DNA from: Hibiscus mutabilis
Taxonomy: Eukaryota > Streptophyta > Magnoliopsida > Malvales > Malvaceae
Assembly: GCA_019671005.1 (NCBI GenBank)
Contig: CM033712.1
Span: 77,760,479-77,824,478 of the forward strand
Reading direction: 5' to 3'
DNA length: 64,000 nt
Of the stretch, positions 63,974-64,000 are shown piece by piece. The notes under the pieces were generated by a model. That model was given only the letters and a program-made list of their open reading frames with translations, was not told the origin of the DNA and searched no databases. The position numbers were made by a program, and so were the translations under genes. The number at the start of each line of letters is the position of its first letter. Within the stretch, counting starts at the first letter, position 1.

Positions 63974-64000
63974 ATGTTAAGAGCATTAGCTCTTGGCTTG
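63974..64000 (+). CDS. Possible start of a gene truncated by the window
   Basis: An ATG at 63974 in a reasonable context (GGCAATG) opens nine codons (MLRALALGL) to the window end. That is too little to identify, and it may be an upstream or chance ATG. Confidence 0.25.

Overview
This is plant nuclear DNA, AT-rich, with large intron-split genes of plant-specific families (GRF-interacting factor, class XI myosin, AT-hook/PPC protein, DC1 protein) set among transposon debris. The gene sequences and the types of LTR retrotransposon look like a eudicot, and Malvaceae such as cotton (Gossypium) is my best guess; that is inference from familiarity, not a search result. All gene models below were built by hand from splice sites, and coding lengths were checked codon by codon.

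Layout. 1-3983: 3' part of an Athila-like Ty3/gypsy element ending in an LTR. 3984-11100: gene-poor, made of TIR elements (two MULE families, several MITE-like units), one tRNA-derived SINE and one possible small secreted-peptide ORF. 11617-14571: GIF1/AN3-type transcription coactivator gene, 4 exons. 15284-18014: solo LTR with a perfect 5-bp target duplication. 19256-28678: class XI myosin, 38 exons, with one 1-bp frameshift in exon 18. 29930-33868: GPI8/PIG-K, the GPI-anchor transamidase catalytic subunit, 10 exons. 34474-39859: a chain of TIR elements (a 2.2-kb MULE-like unit, a MULE family B copy, a hAT element, a telomere-like-core element). 40321-48255: DC1-domain pseudogene broken by a hAT MITE in exon 1 and by a complete but dead chromovirus (42480-48125) in its last intron. 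49716-51706: MULE family B copy, LINE fragment and Tourist-like MITE. 52502-60152: AHL (AT-hook plus PPC) gene, 6 exons, whose 4.9-kb second intron carries about 7.5 near-identical copies of a ~536-bp tandem repeat. 63100-64000: possible 5' leader of a gene running off the right edge.

The genes do not form a pathway; they are independent housekeeping or developmental loci: GIF1 (leaf cell proliferation with GRFs), myosin XI (organelle transport on actin), GPI8 (GPI anchoring in the ER) and AHL (chromatin/transcription). I found no operon-like or defence-island-like novel system. The most notable observations are the intronic satellite-like expansion in the AHL gene, the single frameshift in an otherwise perfectly spliced myosin gene, a chromovirus in which all eight nonsense codons fit C-to-T change, and a set of TIR elements whose target duplications are still legible.
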